DNA from: Sphingomonadales bacterium
GTDB taxonomy: Bacteria; Pseudomonadota; Alphaproteobacteria; Sphingomonadales; Sphingomonadaceae
DNA length: 64,000 bases
Direction: 5' to 3'
NCBI GenBank assembly: GCA_017302615.1
Contig: JAFLDB010000001.1
Location: forward strand, 372,001-436,000
Part shown: one piece after another, positions 1-8,847 of the stretch
Position numbering within the stretch: position 1 is the stretch's first letter
Layout of the letters: the number at the start of each line of letters is the position of its first letter
Program-made: the position numbers and the translations under genes
The notes under the pieces: model-generated
Told to the model about the DNA's origin: nothing
What the model saw: the letters and a program-made list of their open reading frames with translations, nothing else
Databases searched by the model: none

Positions 1-361
1 CTGCGTGGCCAACGATATCGCCATGCTGCCCTATTTCGGGCTCGCCAGTGGCTATCTGACCGGCAAGTATCGCAAGCCCGCCGACTTCGCCCGCTATCCG
101 CGCGGCGAGCGGGTCAAGCAGTACCACGACGGGCAAGGCCCGGCGCTGCTGGCCGTGATGGACAAGGTCGCCGCCGAATGCGAGGCAACCGTGGCCCAGG
201 TGGCGCTGGCCTGGCTGCTTGACCAGCCCGGCATAGCCGCCCCGATTGCCAGCGCAACCACGGCCGACCAGCTCGACGAACTGGTCGAGGCGATCGATAT
301 CGAGCTGATGCCCGATCAGATCACCCTGCTGAACAAGGCCGTGTCCACCCCGGGGGGGTGA
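1..361 (+). CDS. Aldo/keto reductase, C-terminal part (cut by window edge)
   Basis: The reading frame is open from the first base, so the gene starts upstream. The 119 visible codons contain GLASGYLTGKYR, the segment after strand 7 that is typical of aldo/keto reductases of the voltage-gated potassium channel beta/YajO type, followed by VALAWLLDQPGIAAPIASAT, the NADPH-binding end of the barrel where the conserved Ser/Ala-Thr region holds the cofactor 2'-phosphate. The family reduces aldehydes and ketones with NADPH in the cytoplasm. The substrate cannot be told. The catalytic Tyr/His lie outside the window. Stop is TGA at 359-361. Confidence 0.85.
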   Translation, partial: CVANDIAMLPYFGLASGYLTGKYRKPADFARYPRGERVKQYHDGQGPALLAVMDKVAAECEATVAQVALAWLLDQPGIAAPIASATTADQLDELVEAIDIELMPDQITLLNKAVSTPGG

Positions 362-456
362 CAGGCAAAGCTTGCTCTCAGACAACGAGAGGCCCATCAC
401 CCGTTCAGTCCGAGCAAGGCAGCTTGCCCGGACCAAACAACAAGGGAGAGGGGCAC

Positions 457-1137
457 ATGAAACACACAGCCTCAAGCATCGCATTTACTGCCGCCCTGCT
501 GCTGGCCGCGCCGGCCTTGGCCACCACCGCCGGCTACATCAAGTTCGACGGCGTCGACGGCGAAGCGGCAACCGAGGTCGCATTGGATGGATGGTCGTTC
601 GGAGCCTGCCAGTCCGGCACCTGCAGCACCATCGTCTCGCCGCGCGATCCGGCCACCGGCCAGGCCAGCGGCAAGCGCACGAAGGAACCCTTGGCGGCCT
701 CCGGCCAAGGCGCCCAGGCCCAGCGCGGCGGCGTCACCAAACTGACCGCCAGCCAGAACAGCCAGTCGCTGCGCGGCGGGGTCAACGTCGCCGCGGGCGA
801 TCTCGATGGCGATGGCCGGGCTGATCTGGCCTATGCCGGGACCCTGTCGGAAGTATCGTCGCTGACTCTGCATTTTGACAAGGCCAGCCCGGTCCTTGCC
901 AAGATCTGCATGGGCAAGCACATCGCCAAGGCCCAGCTCGGCCGCGGTGCAGAGTCGATGGTAATCGAACACGCCACGGTGACCTGTTCGTCAGGCACGG
1001 CCGGCCGGACCACCCAGGGCGCTACCTTTGGCGAGAAGGTCAGCACCGGGCTTCAGACCGGCGCCCCGCTGACCATGGTCATCACCGGCGGCCAGATGAA
1101 GCACACCAAGACCGGCCACGTGACGATCCTGAAGTAG
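457..1137 (+). CDS. Secreted Hcp-like (type VI tube-protein fold) protein with calcium-binding-type motif
   Basis: Protein of 226 residues. I start it at ATG 457, preceded by AAGGGAG at 443-449; this puts a clean Sec signal peptide first (MKHTASS, hydrophobic core, cleavage near ALA-TT at residue 22). The mature N-terminus, GYIKFDGVDGEA...DGW, matches the opening of Hcp tube proteins, and the later LTLHFDKASPVLAKICMGKHIAKAQL matches the Hcp segment where a ring protein binds its cargo. Between them lies an insert with DLDGDGRADL (about residues 115-124), an EF-hand/thrombospondin-like calcium loop. Hcp proteins normally lack signal peptides and are exported by T6SS; this one seems periplasmic or outer-membrane exported. 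No other T6SS gene is nearby. Function unknown. Confidence 0.7.
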   Translation: MKHTASSIAFTAALLLAAPALATTAGYIKFDGVDGEAATEVALDGWSFGACQSGTCSTIVSPRDPATGQASGKRTKEPLAASGQGAQAQRGGVTKLTASQNSQSLRGGVNVAAGDLDGDGRADLAYAGTLSEVSSLTLHFDKASPVLAKICMGKHIAKAQLGRGAESMVIEHATVTCSSGTAGRTTQGATFGEKVSTGLQTGAPLTMVITGGQMKHTKTGHVTILK

Positions 1138-1138
1138 G

Positions 1139-1666
1139 CTACCTGCCGACCGGTTCGCACTTGTCCAGGCGGCGGGCCTGGTCGACGGCGGCGAACAGTT
1201 CCGCAGTCGGTGCCAGCCGCCGATCGAGCACCATGCCCTTGTCCGACGGGGATCGCACGACCTGCACCCCGTCGGGCACCGGCTGCCCTTCGCGAGCCAG
1301 CACGAAACGGATGCCTTGCGGCTGCTGCGCGCTGTCGAACACCGCGATATTGTCGGTATTGGCGGCGAAGACCGAGAGCGAGACATAACCCTGGTTGGGG
1401 CTGGGCGCGGCCTCGATCAACAGCGGTCCGTCCTTCAGGTCATAGACGCAGGTCGAATAGGCCAGGTCCGGGGATGGCCGCACAATATTGCGCGAATTCT
1501 GGGTGGTGCGCGGGCCGAACTGGAACTGGTTGACCAGTTTGCCCCCCTGCCCGACGCGGTCCATCGCCACGCCCATCAGGAAATGCGGCACGAACAGCAC
1601 CAGCGCGAGATGGCCGACCACGGCCGACACGGCGAACAGGATCGCCAGCTTGAGACGGCGGTTCAT
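1139..1666 (-). CDS. DUF1254-family membrane-anchored protein
   Basis: Protein of 175 residues starting at ATG 1666, which overlaps the stop of the DUF1214 gene as ATGA, so the two are translationally coupled. One hydrophobic segment (about residues 6-30) anchors the protein and leaves most of it periplasmic. The sequence NQFQFGPRTTQNSRNIVRPSPDLAYSTCVYDL resembles the DUF1254 core, in which a short conserved region follows Asn-Thr. In many bacteria DUF1254 and DUF1214 are fused in one polypeptide; here they are two adjacent genes, each with its own anchor. Function is unknown. It is the last gene of a four-gene minus-strand operon. Confidence 0.75.
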   Translation of the reverse strand: MNRRLKLAILFAVSAVVGHLALVLFVPHFLMGVAMDRVGQGGKLVNQFQFGPRTTQNSRNIVRPSPDLAYSTCVYDLKDGPLLIEAAPSPNQGYVSLSVFAANTDNIAVFDSAQQPQGIRFVLAREGQPVPDGVQVVRSPSDKGMVLDRRLAPTAELFAAVDQARRLDKCEPVGR

Positions 1667-2259
1667 GCCTTGCCTCCGCAATCGAGCTTGGTGACACTGG
1701 GCATCGGGATCGAATTGTAATCGGCCTGTGCCCCGGCGCCGGGCTGATAGATCCGCAGCGTGATGTCGAATTCTCCGGCATTGCGGGTCGAGGCCCAGGC
1801 CTCCCCTTCGGGCCGGGCCGGGCCGAGCTGCGCCGTCCACTTACCGTTCGGGTCCGGCTTCACTTCGGTCGAATCGAACGAGAGGGCGTCGTCATCGTTG
1901 AGCGGCAGATAGTTGTCGGCAGCATAGACCGTCACCGACCACCACTGCCCCGGCATCTGCGTCCCACTCACCCGGTAGCGGCAATCCTCGCGAAAGCGCT
2001 CTCCGGCATCGTCGGTCTTGCGCGTGAAGTAGACCGCCTGGCTCTTGTTGAGCGCCAGCAGCCCGCTGATCGCCACGCGCGCGCGCAGCCAGGGCCCGGC
2101 GTCGGCCGATCCGGTCACGTCGCTGCCATACCAGCCGGAATAGTTCTTTCCGCCCATACCTCCGGTGATCGCCGCCCAGCCAGTCAGCAGGCCCACCATC
2201 AGACCGACGGAAACCGTCGCCGCCGGGGCCCACCACGATCTTTTCCTGTGTTCAGCCAA
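1663..2259 (-). CDS. DUF1214-family membrane-anchored protein
   Basis: Protein of 198 residues with an N-terminal transmembrane segment (about residues 12-33, VSVGLMVGLLTGWAAITG) and a soluble part of DUF1214 type: RVAISGLLALNKSQAVYFTRKTDD, then WWSVTVYAADNYLPLNDDD and ITLRIYQPG. These read as a beta-rich domain facing the periplasm. It overlaps the upstream lipocalin-like gene by 8 bp and the downstream DUF1254 gene by 4 bp, so all belong to one transcript. No enzymatic residues can be assigned. Confidence 0.8.
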   Translation of the reverse strand: MAEHRKRSWWAPAATVSVGLMVGLLTGWAAITGGMGGKNYSGWYGSDVTGSADAGPWLRARVAISGLLALNKSQAVYFTRKTDDAGERFREDCRYRVSGTQMPGQWWSVTVYAADNYLPLNDDDALSFDSTEVKPDPNGKWTAQLGPARPEGEAWASTRNAGEFDITLRIYQPGAGAQADYNSIPMPSVTKLDCGGKA

Positions 2260-3337
2260 GGTCCATGAACTCCTTCAGGTCATAGGGCTTGTAAGGGCCG
2301 ATGATCAGCTGTTCGAATACTCCGAAACCTTCGCCGTGGCGATCGGAAACGACCTTGCAGGGCAGCTGGACGTGGTAATTGTCCATCGATCCCGGATCGC
2401 ACTGCAGCAGGCCGAAATCCTCGCGCTCAACCGCCAGCGCGCCATGCCACAGGCCGTGGCCCCACTTGGGCGAGGTATAGCCGATTCCGCGCATCTGGAA
2501 CCGGCCGACCGGTTCGAAGGTCAGCGTTTCCGGACCGTCCGGCCCGTCGATCACCAGGGTGCCTTTTTCCGGCCAGCGCGTGCCCTTGGCGAGGGGCGAT
2601 TCCATTTCGCCTTCGGTATCGAACAGCGCGGCGGCATCGGCACCGTCGGGCGCGATCACCGCGCGGGTGTTCCACTTGTTGCCCTTGGCATCGGCATTGA
2701 CGTGGAAGAACACAGAGCGGTCCCCGAAATTGATCGGGGTCCACTGCCAGAAGAACCCCGGGATCACCCCGGTGCCGTGCGGCTGCTCATCGCGGGTGCC
2801 GACCGGGCGCACGCCCCAGCTGCGGTCGCGCGTGCCGGCCGTGCCGGGGGCGCAATCCTGCCGCTCCCCGTCAACTTCGATCCAGCCGGTGTAATGGCCG
2901 TTCTGGGTCAGGCGGGTATAGTCCATGAAGGTGCGCGGCCCAATCCGGTGGATGAAGCGCGGCTCCTCGATCGGAAAGGCGCGGCCGGTAAAGGTGAGGT
3001 CGGCCTTCAGCCCTTCGCCATCCACCACCACCCGCAATTTCTGCAGCGGCTCCAGGATCTCGATCCGGATCGGCCCGACCTGCAGATCGAGCCGCTCCAT
3101 TCCCAGTTCCTTGCTGGCGTGCAGGTTGTACTGCACCCCGTCGCGGATCGTCGAAAAGTGCGCATCCATCACGTTGAGGTGCGGATAGACCCCCAGCGCC
3201 ACGGCGAAAAAGCCCGACCCGTCGGGCGCATAACCGTTGAAGAAATACCGATCGTAGAAGTTCCGGTCGGTTCCGGCATAGGCCACCGGTTCCGGGGTCT
3301 GGTGCAGCGGATAGTCATCGCCTTTGGTCAGGACCAT
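2252..3337 (-). CDS. Conserved protein of unknown function, possibly CrtC/AttH-like lipocalin fold
   Basis: Protein of 361 residues, no signal peptide or membrane segment. It has many aromatic beta-strand motifs (GHYTGWIEVDGERQD, WGVRPVG, FFWQWTPINFGDRSVFFHVNADAKGNKWNTRAVI) that resemble the two-barrel hydroxyneurosporene-synthase/AttH group, in which WGxR-type turns and aromatic pockets bind hydrophobic ligands. That assignment is inference from pattern only. It lies 4 bp after the phosphotransferase gene and overlaps the next gene, so it is in the middle of the operon. Homologues next to phosphotransferases are, as far as I recall, common in sphingomonads and actinobacteria, which suggests a shared pathway for a bulky hydrophobic substrate. 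Confidence 0.6.
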   Translation of the reverse strand: MVLTKGDDYPLHQTPEPVAYAGTDRNFYDRYFFNGYAPDGSGFFAVALGVYPHLNVMDAHFSTIRDGVQYNLHASKELGMERLDLQVGPIRIEILEPLQKLRVVVDGEGLKADLTFTGRAFPIEEPRFIHRIGPRTFMDYTRLTQNGHYTGWIEVDGERQDCAPGTAGTRDRSWGVRPVGTRDEQPHGTGVIPGFFWQWTPINFGDRSVFFHVNADAKGNKWNTRAVIAPDGADAAALFDTEGEMESPLAKGTRWPEKGTLVIDGPDGPETLTFEPVGRFQMRGIGYTSPKWGHGLWHGALAVEREDFGLLQCDPGSMDNYHVQLPCKVVSDRHGEGFGVFEQLIIGPYKPYDLKEFMDLG

Positions 3338-3341
3338 CAGA

Positions 3342-4415
3342 TCAGCCTTTCAGTTTGGCCATGCTGCCGTGCTGCAGCGCCAGGGCGCAGCCGCCGCGGG
3401 CCATGGAGAGGAAATTCGCATCGCCGCGCTCCGTGCGCTCGACATAGGCGGCGCTGAATACAGCGGTGGAAATGCCGTGGATCGCGCCCAGCACGTAATC
3501 GTCCCAGATCGCGTCTTTGGTCAGCGCAACCCCGCGCGCGGTCATTTCCGCGCAGTAAAGCTCCAGCAACTCATCCTCATGCGCGCGGCGCAGTTCGTCG
3601 CCAATCCCGGTGCCGAGGAAATAGCCGATGTCCATCAGCGGATTGCCGGCGGCCACGGTCTGCCAGTCCAGCACCGCGATTTCCTCCGCCCCGCCCTTGA
3701 TGTCGAACAGCATGTTGTCGAGCCGGAAATCGCCATGAACGATCGACTTCGGCCCGCCCTCACGCCCGAACCAATGGTCCTTGGCCTCGTTGAGCTCTTC
3801 GCAGATCGCCATAAATTCCGGCTCGAGGCTATCGGCATAACGCTCGCGGAAAATCGCCTGGGCATTGCCGTAAAGCGCCTTGATCTGCTCGGCCTGACCT
3901 TCCCGGGGCTGAAGCCAGTCGATCCCGGTCAGCGCGTCGTTGCCCCAGCTCGGTCCGTGGATCGCCGCTGCCTGGCGGATCCCGGCGCGGGCATCGGCGG
4001 CGGAACAGCTGGCCAGCTGGTTACCGCCCCGGGCCGGACCGAGGTCTTCAAACAGCAGGACGAAATCGACGCCGTCGTCGGCAATCTCCGCCGCCAGCGC
4101 CTGCGGTACGCGCACGCCCAGTTGGGGAGCGACTTCACGGTAGAACCCGACTTCCTTGGCATAGAGTCCGAAGGCAGCCGCCGTGCCGCGGCTCATCTGG
4201 TCTTCGGCCGGGAACTTGCCGGCCAGCGTGGCCGGACCGGCCCCGGCGCGGTCATAGCTCAGATGAAAGCGGGCGCTGTCGCCCACCTGCCCGGTGCCGA
4301 TCGGCTCCCACCGCACGGCAGTAACCACGCCGCGATCGAGCAGCCCGGCCGCGCGCAAACGGTCATTCAGCCAATCCGGCTGCACCGCACTAGGGTGCGT
4401 CGGAAAATCGCCCAT
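3342..4415 (-). CDS. Phosphotransferase-family (APH-like) protein
   Basis: Protein of 357 residues with an aminoglycoside-phosphotransferase/choline-kinase fold. The catalytic loop HGDFRLDN is at residues 227-234 (catalytic Asp at 229, metal-ligand Asn at 234) and the DFG-equivalent LDW is near 250. Members in this context are often called ACAD10-like or acyl-CoA-associated kinases and rarely confer drug resistance; a small-molecule hydroxyl such as that of a hydroxyacyl-CoA is the likelier acceptor. It is the first gene of a four-gene operon and is preceded, 22 bp upstream of its ATG, by a large palindrome (4426-4465) that shares its core with three other promoters in this window. Confidence 0.8.
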   Translation of the reverse strand: MGDFPTHPSAVQPDWLNDRLRAAGLLDRGVVTAVRWEPIGTGQVGDSARFHLSYDRAGAGPATLAGKFPAEDQMSRGTAAAFGLYAKEVGFYREVAPQLGVRVPQALAAEIADDGVDFVLLFEDLGPARGGNQLASCSAADARAGIRQAAAIHGPSWGNDALTGIDWLQPREGQAEQIKALYGNAQAIFRERYADSLEPEFMAICEELNEAKDHWFGREGGPKSIVHGDFRLDNMLFDIKGGAEEIAVLDWQTVAAGNPLMDIGYFLGTGIGDELRRAHEDELLELYCAEMTARGVALTKDAIWDDYVLGAIHGISTAVFSAAYVERTERGDANFLSMARGGCALALQHGSMAKLKG

Positions 4416-4425
4416 CGGCGCTCCT

Positions 4426-4465
4426 CTCTCTTATCGTTTAAGCGCACGGTTAAACGATAAGAGAG
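4426..4465. promoter_or_regulatory. Large inverted repeat (putative operator) upstream of phosphotransferase operon
   Basis: Two 16-bp arms (4426-4441 and 4450-4465) are exact reverse complements, separated by GCGCACGG. The inner core TTTAA-GCGCACGG-TTAAA (4437-4454) matches the TTAA-nCGnnCrn-TTAA motif found upstream of three other genes here. It lies in the 66-bp gap between the eno stop and the phosphotransferase start. No U-run follows on the minus strand, so it is a poor terminator; a dimeric repressor site of TetR type is more likely. The outer arm ends next to the AGGAG ribosome site of the phosphotransferase gene. Confidence 0.6.
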
Positions 4466-4481
4466 GGGCTTGGCAATCGCT

Positions 4482-5801
<1,320 letters not shown>

Positions 5802-5925
5802 TTAGCAGGGGGGCGCGGCGAGGCAAGTTGCAATGCAGCATGACAAGCCCTTGCAGCCGTTCTATCACGGTACCACATAGGAATTATCAGGCCCGCCGCG
5901 TGCGGGCGCCAAGAAGGGTAGACCG

Positions 5926-6573
5926 ATGGCCAAGACCCCCGAAAAGACCGCCGCCGCCAAGAAGCCGGCCGCTCCCCGCAAGCCTGCGGCCAAGAAGCCC
6001 GCAGCCGCCAAGGCTGCCCCGGCCACCGCCGAAGCAAAGGCCAAGTTCGCCAAGGCGATCGAGGAAGCCAAGGCCGGTGCCCAGGCCCTGGCCAGCGAGG
6101 CCCAGACCAAGGCCCAGACCCTGACCAAGGACGCCCAGGCCAAGGCCCAGGCGCTGAGCAAGGATGCTCAGGCCAAGGCCGGTGCCTACAAGGAACAACT
6201 GTCCGCCAAGAGCGAGGACTGGGTCGGCGATGCCAAGGAACTGGCCAACCAGGCCAAGGTCCGCGCCAGCGATCTGGCCGTTGAAGGCAAGGCCAAGACC
6301 AGCGACGCGATTGCCAGCCTGGGCAAAATCGTGGCCGACAATGCCGGGACGATCGATGAGAAGCTGGGCGTGAAGTACGGCGACTATGCCCGTACCGCGG
6401 CCCGCTCGATGCAGGAAACCGCCGCCAAGATCGAAGCCAAGGATCTGAACGAGCTGGGCGACGATGCCAAGGAATTCGTCCGCAAGAGCCCGGCCCTGGC
6501 GCTGGGCATCGCCGCGGTGGCCGGCTTCCTTGTTTCGCGCCTGTTCAAGGGCGGATCGAACAACGAAGCCTGA
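5926..6573 (+). CDS. Lys/Ala-rich YqjD/ElaB-like (DUF883-type) protein with LEA-like repeats
   Basis: Protein of 215 residues in three parts. Residues 1-40 are a histone H1-like tail of AAAKKPAA repeats. Residues 41-90 contain 11-residue amphipathic repeats around SKDAQAKAQ and TKDAQAKAQ, like late-embryogenesis-abundant proteins. The C-terminus, DDAKEFVRKSPALALGIAAVAGFLVSRLF in outline (about 180-208), is the glycine-zipper hairpin of ElaB/YqjD, which anchors the protein in the inner membrane; in Escherichia coli YqjD also binds ribosomes in stationary phase. First gene of a four-gene cluster with a YqjE-like holin-fold protein. Basic tail plus anchor suggests tethering of nucleic acid or ribosomes to the membrane, by inference. 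Confidence 0.75.
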   Translation: MAKTPEKTAAAKKPAAPRKPAAKKPAAAKAAPATAEAKAKFAKAIEEAKAGAQALASEAQTKAQTLTKDAQAKAQALSKDAQAKAGAYKEQLSAKSEDWVGDAKELANQAKVRASDLAVEGKAKTSDAIASLGKIVADNAGTIDEKLGVKYGDYARTAARSMQETAAKIEAKDLNELGDDAKEFVRKSPALALGIAAVAGFLVSRLFKGGSNNEA

Positions 6574-6593
6574 TCCGGTTTGCGCCTGCCGCC

Positions 6594-6977
6594 ATGGCCG
6601 ATGATCAACAGTCGCCGCTGATTGCCGAGGATCCGGCCGAACGCTCGCTGGTGGACGATGTCCGCCAGCTGGTCGACGATGGCCGGACCTTGCTGGAAGC
6701 GGAGCTTGCCTATCAGAAAAGCCGCGCGCTGGTCGCGGGCGAAGCGGCCAAGGCTGTGGCCGGCTGGGGGGCGCTGGCGCTTGCCCTGCTGTTCTTTGCG
6801 CTGATGGCACTGGTGTTGGGCCTGGTCCTGGCGCTGACGCCAAAGCTGGGCGCGCTGGCCGCAACCGGCGTGGTGGTGGCCGGGCTGGTCGTGCTGGGTG
6901 CAATTTCCGGAATTACCGCCGTGCGCCGCTGGAAGCGCGCTGCCGCGCAAATCGCCGAGCAGGAGCCCCCGGCATGA
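6594..6977 (+). CDS. YqjE-like phage-holin superfamily membrane protein
   Basis: Protein of 127 residues with two transmembrane segments (about residues 55-80, WGALALALLFFALMALVLGL, and 86-108, LAATGVVVAGLVVLGAISG) after an acidic amphipathic helix SLVDDVRQLVDDGRTLLEAELAYQ. This is the pattern of the holin superfamily III/YqjE group, which despite the name sits in chromosomal envelope operons. It follows the YqjD-like gene by 20 bp and overlaps the next gene by 4 bp. No phage genes are nearby. Confidence 0.8.
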   Translation: MADDQQSPLIAEDPAERSLVDDVRQLVDDGRTLLEAELAYQKSRALVAGEAAKAVAGWGALALALLFFALMALVLGLVLALTPKLGALAATGVVVAGLVVLGAISGITAVRRWKRAAAQIAEQEPPA

Positions 6978-7318
6978 GCGATGCCGAAAGCCGCCTGGCC
7001 GAAGACCGTCGCAACCGCCAGGCCGCGCGCGGGCTGTTCGATACGCGGCTGGGCCGGGTGAAGGCCGATCTGGCCGCCCGCCCGGTCCCGGAGCGGGTCA
7101 AGGCCAAGGCGGTGGACGAGGCCGCCAAGGCAATCGACAAGGGGCTGGAGATTGCCGGGCAAAGCAAGGGCGTGATTGCCGCCACGATTGGCGCGCTAGC
7201 GCTGTGGGCCTTCCGCAAGCCGCTGGTCCAGGCGGCGCAGGACTGGTTCGGGCAAGGATCGGTTCAGGATCAGGACGATAACGCAGCGCCGGACAGCGAG
7301 ATGGAGCCAGACGCGTGA
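6974..7318 (+). CDS. Small membrane-associated protein of the yqj-like cluster
   Basis: Protein of 114 residues starting at ATG 6974, overlapping the preceding stop as ATGA. The N-terminal half is a charged helix (SDAESRLAEDRRNRQAARGLF), followed by a helix AVDEAAKAIDKGLEIAGQSK and a short hydrophobic stretch GVIAATIGALALWAFRKPL (about residues 62-80) that could insert in the membrane. It fills the position of yqjK in enterobacterial yqjDEK, but similarity is in layout rather than in recognisable sequence. Acidic tail. Function unknown. Confidence 0.7.
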   Translation: MSDAESRLAEDRRNRQAARGLFDTRLGRVKADLAARPVPERVKAKAVDEAAKAIDKGLEIAGQSKGVIAATIGALALWAFRKPLVQAAQDWFGQGSVQDQDDNAAPDSEMEPDA

Positions 7319-7797
7319 GCAGTGCCAAGGACAAGCAGGACCGGATCCGTGAGCGGATCGCCGCATCGCAAGACCGACTGACGCGGGAGAGCGAAGTGTT
7401 GCCTGCCCTGCCCCCGCGCAAGGCTCCGGCCGATGCCTATCCGCCCGAGGACTGGCGCACGCTGGCCCAGGAGCACCCGTGGCTGGTCGTGGCCGCAGGG
7501 GCCGGTGCCGGCCTGCTGGTCGGCGCGCTGATCCCGCGCAAGACCGGATCGAAGCTGGGCACCCGGGCACTGGGTCTCGCCACCGTAGGCGCCGAGCTGG
7601 CGCTGGCGCTCAGCCGCAATGCCCGCGATGCGGCGGCCGACAATGCCCGCGAGGGTCTTGCCCGGCTGGACGAAGGCACCGCGCCGCTGCGTCGCCGCGC
7701 CGGAGAAGCCGCCGAAAGCGCCTCGCGCAGTGCCCGCAGCACCGGGGTGAAACTGGCCGCAGAAGCGATCCGGATTGCCGCGCAACTGCGCCGTTAA
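7315..7797 (+). CDS. YqjD/ElaB-like glycine-zipper membrane protein
   Basis: Protein of 160 residues beginning at GTG 7315, inside the stop of the previous gene (GTGA overlap), so translation is coupled. The centre EHPWLVVAAGAGAGLLVGALIPRK (about residues 56-79) is the same glycine-zipper membrane hairpin that ends ElaB/YqjD proteins, here with an extra Ala/Arg-rich helical tail (NARDAAADNAREGLARLDEG). It is thus a second anchor protein in the cluster with the zipper in the middle, not at the end. Likely an inner-membrane envelope-stress component; partner unknown. Confidence 0.7.
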   Translation: MSSAKDKQDRIRERIAASQDRLTRESEVLPALPPRKAPADAYPPEDWRTLAQEHPWLVVAAGAGAGLLVGALIPRKTGSKLGTRALGLATVGAELALALSRNARDAAADNAREGLARLDEGTAPLRRRAGEAAESASRSARSTGVKLAAEAIRIAAQLRR

Positions 7798-7882
7798 GCG
7801 TTCGTAAGACCTTGGTGGTACTTGCCTTGGGCAGGCCACCCGACTATGCGCGCGGCCATCCATCCCTCCCCGGAAAGCAGCC

Positions 7883-8110
7883 ATGAGCGAACAGAAACTT
7901 CACCTGGTGATCGGCGGCCGCGTCAAGGACCCGCAGACCCTTGAATTCGTCGATCTGGAGAACCTCGATTACGTCGGCGTCTATGCCGATTACGCCGCCG
8001 CCGAAGAAGCCTGGCGCGACAAGGCCCAGCGCACCGTTGACGATGCCGAAATGAAGTACGTGGTGGTACACCTGCACCGCCTGCTCCAGCCGGACATGCT
8101 GAAGCGCTGA
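7883..8110 (+). CDS. DUF4170 domain protein
   Basis: Protein of 75 residues: LHLVIGGRVKDPQTLEFVDLENLDYVGVYADYAAAEEAWRDKAQRTVDDAEMKYVVVHLHRLL in outline. This small alpha/beta unit is the DUF4170 family, nearly confined to Alphaproteobacteria, of unknown role. No catalytic residues stand out. The upstream 85 bp show no strong promoter. Downstream lies a long inverted repeat that may act as its transcript end. Confidence 0.85.
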   Translation: MSEQKLHLVIGGRVKDPQTLEFVDLENLDYVGVYADYAAAEEAWRDKAQRTVDDAEMKYVVVHLHRLLQPDMLKR

Positions 8111-8144
8111 GGCGCGCCAAGATCAGGCCAGAACAACACTTTTC

Positions 8145-8214
8145 GTCATCCCCGCGAAAGCGGGGATCCATGGGCCAGGGATGCGCCATGGATCCCCGCT
8201 TTCGCGGGGATGAC
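8145..8214. repeat. REP-like inverted repeat, GTCATCCCCGCG type
   Basis: Two perfect 29-bp arms (8145-8173 and 8186-8214) around a 12-bp spacer. Each arm contains its own small hairpin CCCCGC-GAAA-GCGGGG and ends in GGATCCATGG. It lies between the stops of the convergent DUF4170 and greA genes, where such repeats are usually found, and could end transcription from both sides. A second, degenerate copy lies at 43705-43774. Confidence 0.85.
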
Positions 8215-8267
8215 AATATGTGGGTTCAGCCCCATGCACCCGTGCCACCGGCACCGGGCGCGGCCAA

Positions 8268-8744
8268 TCAGATGAACTCGATCTTCTGGACCAGATAGAA
8301 CCGGTCACCCGCAGGCACCGAAACCTCGATCTCGTCGTCTACCCGGCGGCCGATCAGGGCCTTGCCCAGTGGCGAGTTGTAGCTGATCCGGCCCAGCTTG
8401 GCGTCGGCCTCGTAAGGTCCGACAATCTGGTACTTCACCGGCTTGTCGTCATCGTCCAGCAGAGTGACGGTCGCGCCGAAGATGATCTTGTCGCCTGACA
8501 GCGTCGCCGGATCGACGATCTGCGCCCGGCTGACCTTGTCTTCCAGGTCCGCGATCGACATTTCGACCTGGCCCTGCCGTTCCTTGGCGGCGTGATACTC
8601 GGCGTTTTCCGACAGGTCGCCATGGGCGCGCGCTTCCTCGATCGCGTCGACGATCTTCGGGCGCTCCTCGCGCAGCGCCTTCAGCTCGGCAATCAGGCGT
8701 TCATAGCCTTCCGCCAGCATCGGCAGCTTTTCGACACTTGCCAT
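8268..8744 (-). CDS. greA: Transcription elongation factor GreA
   Basis: Protein of 158 residues, full length. The N-terminal coiled coil carries the tip acidic pair in [20 protein letters not shown] (Asp and Glu that hold the second magnesium in the RNA polymerase active site), and the C-terminal FKBP-like domain contains [10 protein letters not shown] and the signature [20 protein letters not shown]. It rescues backtracked polymerase by stimulating transcript cleavage. It lies downstream of carB on the same strand, 103 bp away. Confidence 0.97.
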   Translation of the reverse strand: MASVEKLPMLAEGYERLIAELKALREERPKIVDAIEEARAHGDLSENAEYHAAKERQGQVEMSIADLEDKVSRAQIVDPATLSGDKIIFGATVTLLDDDDKPVKYQIVGPYEADAKLGRISYNSPLGKALIGRRVDDEIEVSVPAGDRFYLVQKIEFI

Positions 8745-8847
8745 CTCGTCCTGTCCTCCTGCCGCCCTGCCCAGAGACTAGAACCCTGTCCCGCGCCGTT
8801 CCGGCTGCGGGCCAATCCAGTCGCCAATGTCGGGAGGGCGTGATTGA

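Noticed and set aside
3342..4415. Aminoglycoside resistance phosphotransferase
   Set aside because: The fold is shared, but the operon context and length point to ACAD10-type small-molecule kinases.
4426..4465. Terminator of eno
   Set aside because: The stem is long and symmetric, but no U-run follows on the minus strand, the loop is 8 nt, and the core matches three promoter sites elsewhere.
6594..6977. Holin-family protein as a sign of a prophage
   Set aside because: No endolysin, tail, or integrase genes are near; the gene belongs to a YqjE-type chromosomal cluster.
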